Origin: Staphylococcus microti
Lineage (GTDB): Bacteria > Bacillota > Bacilli > Staphylococcales > Staphylococcaceae
Length of the DNA: 64,000 nt
Reading direction: 5' to 3'
Assembly: GCF_000934465.1 (NCBI RefSeq)
Contig: NZ_JXWY01000042.1
Coordinates: 1-64,000 of the forward strand
The notes beneath the pieces are model-generated. The model worked only from the letters and a program-made list of their open reading frames with translations, searched no databases and was not told the origin of the DNA. Shown here one piece after another: positions 60,634 through 64,000 of the stretch; the stretch's first letter is position 1; each line of letters opens with the position of its first letter. The position numbers were made by a program, and so were the translations under genes.

Positions 60634-61507
60634 GATGTATCACACCCTTTTTATGATGCTCATAATGCACCATAATCTCTTCAATCGTCATTGGTGAAAT
60701 CGTTACACGTTGCCCAAACAATTCATGGAATGTCTGTGCATGTTTTGTCATCCCTTGATACATGCCATCTTTTTCAGCACAGTGAATAAGTAATTGTCTC
60801 AATTCAGCGTCTAAGTCGGCACTATCTCCTCGAACTAAGCGATGCGTGTCTAATAACGTATCTTTCGCTTCGTTGACGATAATCTGTCCATCTTGCAAAT
60901 GAACGATGTAATCGGCAATACGCTCTAAATCTGAAAGAATATGCGTTGAAAAAATAACAGACTTTTGTTCGTCTAACAGTTCTTCTTGAATAATATCCAA
61001 CACTTCGTTACGCACGACTGGATCTAATCCTGCTGTCGGTTCATCAAAAATAAACAACTCCGCATGATGACTTAAGGCAATCGCTAACGACAACTTCATT
61101 TTCATTCCGGTCGAAAATTCACGGATTTTTTGACGATACGGTAAACCGAAACGTGTTAAATAGTTCATAAAGCACTCGTGATCCCATTTGGAATAAAAAG
61201 GTGCGATTAACTTTTCAGCCTTCTTAATCGTCCATCTTTCATTCAAATATAACTCTGAATAAACGAATCCGATTCTATCTTTAATGCCGACTGGATCAGC
61301 TTTCATCGGTTGACCAAACAATTTAATCTCGCCTGATGTCGGTTGTAATAAATCCATAATTAAGCGAATCGTAGTGCTTTTCCCTGAACCGTTCGCGCCA
61401 ACAAAGCCTGTGACATAACCAGTAGGTACATCAAAATGGATGTCTTCTAGCGTAAAATGTTTCGTTTCATAGCTTACATGTTGTAGTTCAATTGCATTTT
61501 GTGCCAT
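60611..61507 (-). CDS. pmtA: ABC exporter ATPase, PmtA-like
   Basis: 298 residues, same length as S. aureus PmtA. Walker A GANGSGKSTTIRLI, signature FSTGMKMKLSLAIAL, Walker B LFIFDEPTAGLDPV, switch His in FSTHILSDLE. ATG 61507 follows GAGGAGGAATTGTA and overlaps the pmtR stop (TAATG). Confidence 0.9.
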   Translation of the reverse strand: MAQNAIELQHVSYETKHFTLEDIHFDVPTGYVTGFVGANGSGKSTTIRLIMDLLQPTSGEIKLFGQPMKADPVGIKDRIGFVYSELYLNERWTIKKAEKLIAPFYSKWDHECFMNYLTRFGLPYRQKIREFSTGMKMKLSLAIALSHHAELFIFDEPTAGLDPVVRNEVLDIIQEELLDEQKSVIFSTHILSDLERIADYIVHLQDGQIIVNEAKDTLLDTHRLVRGDSADLDAELRQLLIHCAEKDGMYQGMTKHAQTFHELFGQRVTISPMTIEEIMVHYEHHKKGVIHHDDTAEA

Positions 61508-61884
61508 TACAATTCCTCCTCATATAGCATCTTGACGATGTCTTGAAGTTCCGACAATGACATCCCTATTGTTTTCGATTCTTTTACAAGTGCTTGTGTC
61601 AGTTCTTCGATGATGATAAATTGCTTTTCTTTCAAAATGGATGTGTCTTGCTCTTTGACAAACGTACCTTTTCCACGAATTGAAGTTAAATAGCCATCTT
61701 TTTCAAGATCTTCATAGGCACGTTTCGTCGTAATCACGCTGACACCTAAATTTTTTGCCAACTCTCGCATTGACGGTAAATGTGCACCGACTGGTAATGT
61801 TCCACGTAAAATTTGTTCTTTAATCTGCTGCTTAATTTGTTCATAAATCGGTGATGGACTATTATTTTGCAGTAAGATTTTCAC
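61507..61884 (-). CDS. pmtR: GntR/YtrA-type repressor, PmtR-like
   Basis: 125 residues from GTG 61884, behind GAAGGGGGGACATAC; the ATG at 61926 has no site and lies in the promoter. GntR winged helix (SPIYEQIKQQIKEQILRG, LPSMRELAKNLGVSVITTKR) with the short YtrA C-terminal helix pair. In S. aureus PmtR represses pmt and is released by phenol-soluble modulins. A dyad with AGTATA arms lies in the promoter. Confidence 0.9.
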   Translation of the reverse strand: MKILLQNNSPSPIYEQIKQQIKEQILRGTLPVGAHLPSMRELAKNLGVSVITTKRAYEDLEKDGYLTSIRGKGTFVKEQDTSILKEKQFIIIEELTQALVKESKTIGMSLSELQDIVKMLYEEEL

Positions 61885-61917
61885 GTATGTCCCCCCTTCG
61901 TCCAACTGTATATATTG

Positions 61918-61936
61918 AGTATACACACTATATACT
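61918..61936. promoter_or_regulatory. Likely PmtR operator
   Basis: AGTATACACACTATATACT: arms AGTATA and TATACT around seven bases, 34 bases upstream of the pmtR GTG. YtrA-type regulators bind such spaced dyads. A further TATATA stretch lies at 61909-61915. Confidence 0.65.
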
Positions 61937-61981
61937 TATATGTAAAGTTACTTTTTAAAAACTTGCTATTACAATGATAAA

Positions 61982-62025
61982 AGCCCACTTTGTATATAGA
62001 TGTTATATACAAAATGAGCTTATTA
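61982..62025. repeat. Hairpin between pmtR and the 55-residue gene
   Basis: AAGCCCACTTTGTATATA and TATATACAAAATGAGCTT pair with a few mismatches around GATGT. It lies downstream of the small membrane-protein gene on the same strand and just upstream of the pmt promoter; it could end the former, though the U-run is weak. Its TATATAC core resembles the pmt operator arms. Confidence 0.5.
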
Positions 62026-62035
62026 GATGTTTTTA

Positions 62036-62203
62036 TCATTTCTTTTGATCGTTATGACGACTAATAAAGGCACAGAGCATAAAAAGAATCGTTGCCACAA
62101 ATAACTTAATCGCTGACGACTCTTCCCCTTGCACTTGAAAAACCATTCCGACAACAAAAATAATTGATGCGATGATAACAAAAATTTTCGTTAAATGTTT
62201 CAT
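62036..62203 (-). CDS. 55-residue two-span membrane protein
   Basis: ATG 62203 follows GAGGTGAATCAT. Two hydrophobic helices (IFVIIASIIFVVGMVF and IKLFVATILFMLCAF) joined by QVQGEESSA, then a basic tail. Family not recognised. It lies upstream of pmtR in the same direction, separated by a hairpin and the pmt promoter, so probably a separate unit. Confidence 0.75.
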   Translation of the reverse strand: MKHLTKIFVIIASIIFVVGMVFQVQGEESSAIKLFVATILFMLCAFISRHNDQKK

Positions 62204-62360
62204 ATGATTCACCTCGATATGTTGTCACTTCCTGTATCATAACAAAATATGTGCATGACGCATAATGCTATTTTCATTTTTTTCATATGCTTTCTTTAAC
62301 TTTCACAGAATTCACGGTATGATAGAGTTATATTTCAATTTTAGAAGTGAGGCGGATTTT

Positions 62361-63650
62361 ATGAACCCATTAGCACTCAATCTCAACGAACAACTGAACG
62401 AACAAAACCCTAACTTACTCGATATGATGTCTGATTTAGGTAAAAACATGTACTATCCAAAAGGCATCTTAACACAATCAGCAGAAGCGAAATCAGCAGA
62501 CTACAATGCAACGATTGGTATGGCAACGAACCGTGATGGCATGATGTATGCAGATGCTTTATACGATGTCTTTAACCATCTTTCTCCTGAAGACGTTTTT
62601 GCTTATGCAGCACCACAAGGTTTAGAAGCTTTGCGTGATTTATGGCTCAACAAAGTACTCAGTGACAATCCTGATTTAAAAGCAGATCAAGTGACACGTC
62701 CGATCGTGACAAACGCCTTAACACATGGTTTATCACTTGTTGGCGATATGTTCGTCAACCCGGGCGACACGGTGTTATTACCTGCCCATACATGGGGTAA
62801 CTACAACCTCGTTTATGGTGTCCGTCATCAAGCAGACATTCAAAAATATCCAATCTTTGATGAAAATGGTCATTATACGACGCAAGGTTTGGTCGATACA
62901 TTAAATGCCGTACAACAAGACAAAATCATTCTTATTTTAAACTATCCGAACAACCCAACTGGTTACACACCGACAGCAGACGAAGTGCATACGATTGTCG
63001 AGGCCATTGATGCCCTTGCAAAACGTGGTGTGAATGTTGTAACCGTCGTCGATGATGCTTATTTTGGACTATTTTATGAAAATGTGTACAAACAATCTAT
63101 TTTTACAGCTTTAACAAATGTGAATAACCCACGTATTTTACCAATCCGTTTAGACGGCGCAACGAAAGAGTTTTTCGCTTGGGGCTTCCGTGTCGGATTT
63201 ATCACATTCGGCTTATCAGATGCAACATCTCAACAAGTCGTTGAAGCGAAAGTGAAGGGGTTAATCCGTAGTAACAACTCAAACGGTTCAACACCGTCAC
63301 AATCTGCCGTTCGTTATGTTCTTGAAAACCCAGAACAATTCAACAAAGATATTCAAGCGAACATTGAGACACTAGAAGCACGTTATCAAGTGACAAAAGA
63401 ACTTGTATATAAAGAAGATTATCAAGCATTATGGCAACCTTACGACTTTAACTCAGGTTATTTCATGGCACTACGCGTGAAAGAGGTTAACGCTGAGACA
63501 TTACGTAAACACTTGATTGAACAGTATTCAATCGGTATCGTCGCACTAAATGATACAGATATTCGTATCGCATTTAGCTGCATTGAAAAAGACGATATTC
63601 CACATGTTTTTGAAAAAATTGCACAAGGTATTCAAGATTTACAAAACTAA
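62361..63650 (+). CDS. Class I/II PLP-dependent aminotransferase
   Basis: 429 residues from ATG 62361 behind GTGAGGCGGATTTT; the frame extends to 62265 without a site. Fold type I: NYPNNPTGYTP, VVDDAYFGLFYEN (Asp binding the PLP ring), and Lys in GATKEFFAWGFRVGF as the Schiff-base residue. An uncommon aminotransferase widespread in staphylococci; substrate unknown. Confidence 0.9.
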   Translation: MNPLALNLNEQLNEQNPNLLDMMSDLGKNMYYPKGILTQSAEAKSADYNATIGMATNRDGMMYADALYDVFNHLSPEDVFAYAAPQGLEALRDLWLNKVLSDNPDLKADQVTRPIVTNALTHGLSLVGDMFVNPGDTVLLPAHTWGNYNLVYGVRHQADIQKYPIFDENGHYTTQGLVDTLNAVQQDKIILILNYPNNPTGYTPTADEVHTIVEAIDALAKRGVNVVTVVDDAYFGLFYENVYKQSIFTALTNVNNPRILPIRLDGATKEFFAWGFRVGFITFGLSDATSQQVVEAKVKGLIRSNNSNGSTPSQSAVRYVLENPEQFNKDIQANIETLEARYQVTKELVYKEDYQALWQPYDFNSGYFMALRVKEVNAETLRKHLIEQYSIGIVALNDTDIRIAFSCIEKDDIPHVFEKIAQGIQDLQN

Positions 63651-63658
63651 TTAAACCA

Positions 63659-63704
63659 CGAGAGACAGCGTTTGCCATCAACAATCGTCTGTCTCTTTTT
63701 CTCA
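63659..63704 (+). terminator. Aminotransferase terminator
   Basis: GAGAGACAG and CTGTCTCTTTT pair around a long AT-rich loop and TTTTTC follows, 10 bases after the stop. Confidence 0.85.
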
Positions 63705-63738
63705 TACTTTACAACTTGCACAGAGGAGCTAGAACAAC

Positions 63739-64000
63739 ATGTACTTTTATTATCAACATATTGAAACACCATTAGGACGCATGACAGCTATCGTGAATGA
63801 TCATGCGCTTTTAAGTTTGTCGTTTACTGACTCAAAAGATTACGATACAGCTTGGGCAAAATTCGAGCACCTTGGTACGCTGACACAAATTTTGACACAC
63901 CCTATCATTCATCAAATTGCCAACGAACTTGAAGCCTATTTTCATGGAACGTGTCAGCAGTTTAAAACACCTGTTGACTATGTCATTGGGACACCTTTTC
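63739..64000 (+). CDS. Methylated-DNA-protein cysteine methyltransferase (5' part)
   Basis: ATG 63739 follows AGAGGAGCTAGAACAAC; the frame is open to the window end (87 codons). The start YYQHIETPLGRMTAIVND is the N-terminal Ogt/MGMT domain; the active-site PCHR motif lies beyond the window. It repairs O6-alkylguanine by taking the alkyl group on its own Cys. Separate from the aminotransferase because of the terminator between them. Confidence 0.85.
   Translation, partial: MYFYYQHIETPLGRMTAIVNDHALLSLSFTDSKDYDTAWAKFEHLGTLTQILTHPIIHQIANELEAYFHGTCQQFKTPVDYVIGTPF

Overview
This window looks like chromosomal DNA of a Staphylococcus with moderately low GC. The gene order gatCAB-putP, camS-ligA-pcrA-pcrB, purB, nadE-pncB, nos-pheA, ppaC and aldehyde dehydrogenase is typical of the genus. 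A YSIRK-type repeat-rich surface protein, a gntRKP operon beside a pmt-like ABC operon, and base composition less AT-rich than S. aureus suggest the S. intermedius/pseudintermedius group or a relative. The species call is inference only.

Positions 1-5236 hold the N-terminal 1745 residues of a giant cell-wall adhesin on the minus strand. It has a YSIRK signal, a Ser/Thr/Ala-rich stretch, a ligand-binding-like region, alternating MucBP-like repeats and then 588-bp tandem repeats that run off the window edge. From about 5.2 to 14.8 kb lies a patchy accessory region. It contains decayed small genes, a RelBE-type toxin-antitoxin pair, a flavin monooxygenase with a divergent TetR regulator and a leftover C-terminal copy of a paralogue, an AbiE-like pair whose toxin gene carries an apparent one-base slip in a T6 run, an aldo/keto reductase, an unrecognised protein and a Fic protein. 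Next comes a lactose PTS operon, lacTFEG, with a well-formed antiterminator target/terminator and a promoter overlapped by a catabolite-repression site.

From 19.6 to 34.3 kb is core information processing: rlmCD, the lipid kinase gene, gatCAB, putP, camS, ligA, pcrA and pcrB. From 34.5 to 36.2 kb there is a VanY-like lipoprotein, a 38-residue holin-like type I toxin with paired terminators, and a TrpR-like protein. purB, a UPF0316/NETI pair, the NAD genes nadE-pncB, nos, pheA, a beta-helix protein, an isochorismatase-family hydrolase, ppaC and an aldehyde dehydrogenase follow. At 48.2-48.8 kb a decayed IS1182-type transposase is joined to a 120-bp second copy of part of the aldehyde dehydrogenase gene.

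The last third holds a lactonase, small membrane proteins, a choloylglycine-hydrolase-type enzyme, a DUF1700/DUF4097 pair, gntR-gntK-gntP with a perfect operator palindrome and an overlapping cre, a six-gene pmt-like ABC exporter operon with one more membrane subunit than the five-gene S. aureus pmtRABCD, an aminotransferase and the start of an ogt-type DNA repair gene. No rRNA, tRNA or CRISPR array was seen. The least ordinary items are the frameshifted AbiE-like toxin, the hierarchical adhesin repeats, the antiterminator-controlled lac operon, the type I toxin locus, the IS/aldH chimera and the extra pmt membrane subunit.
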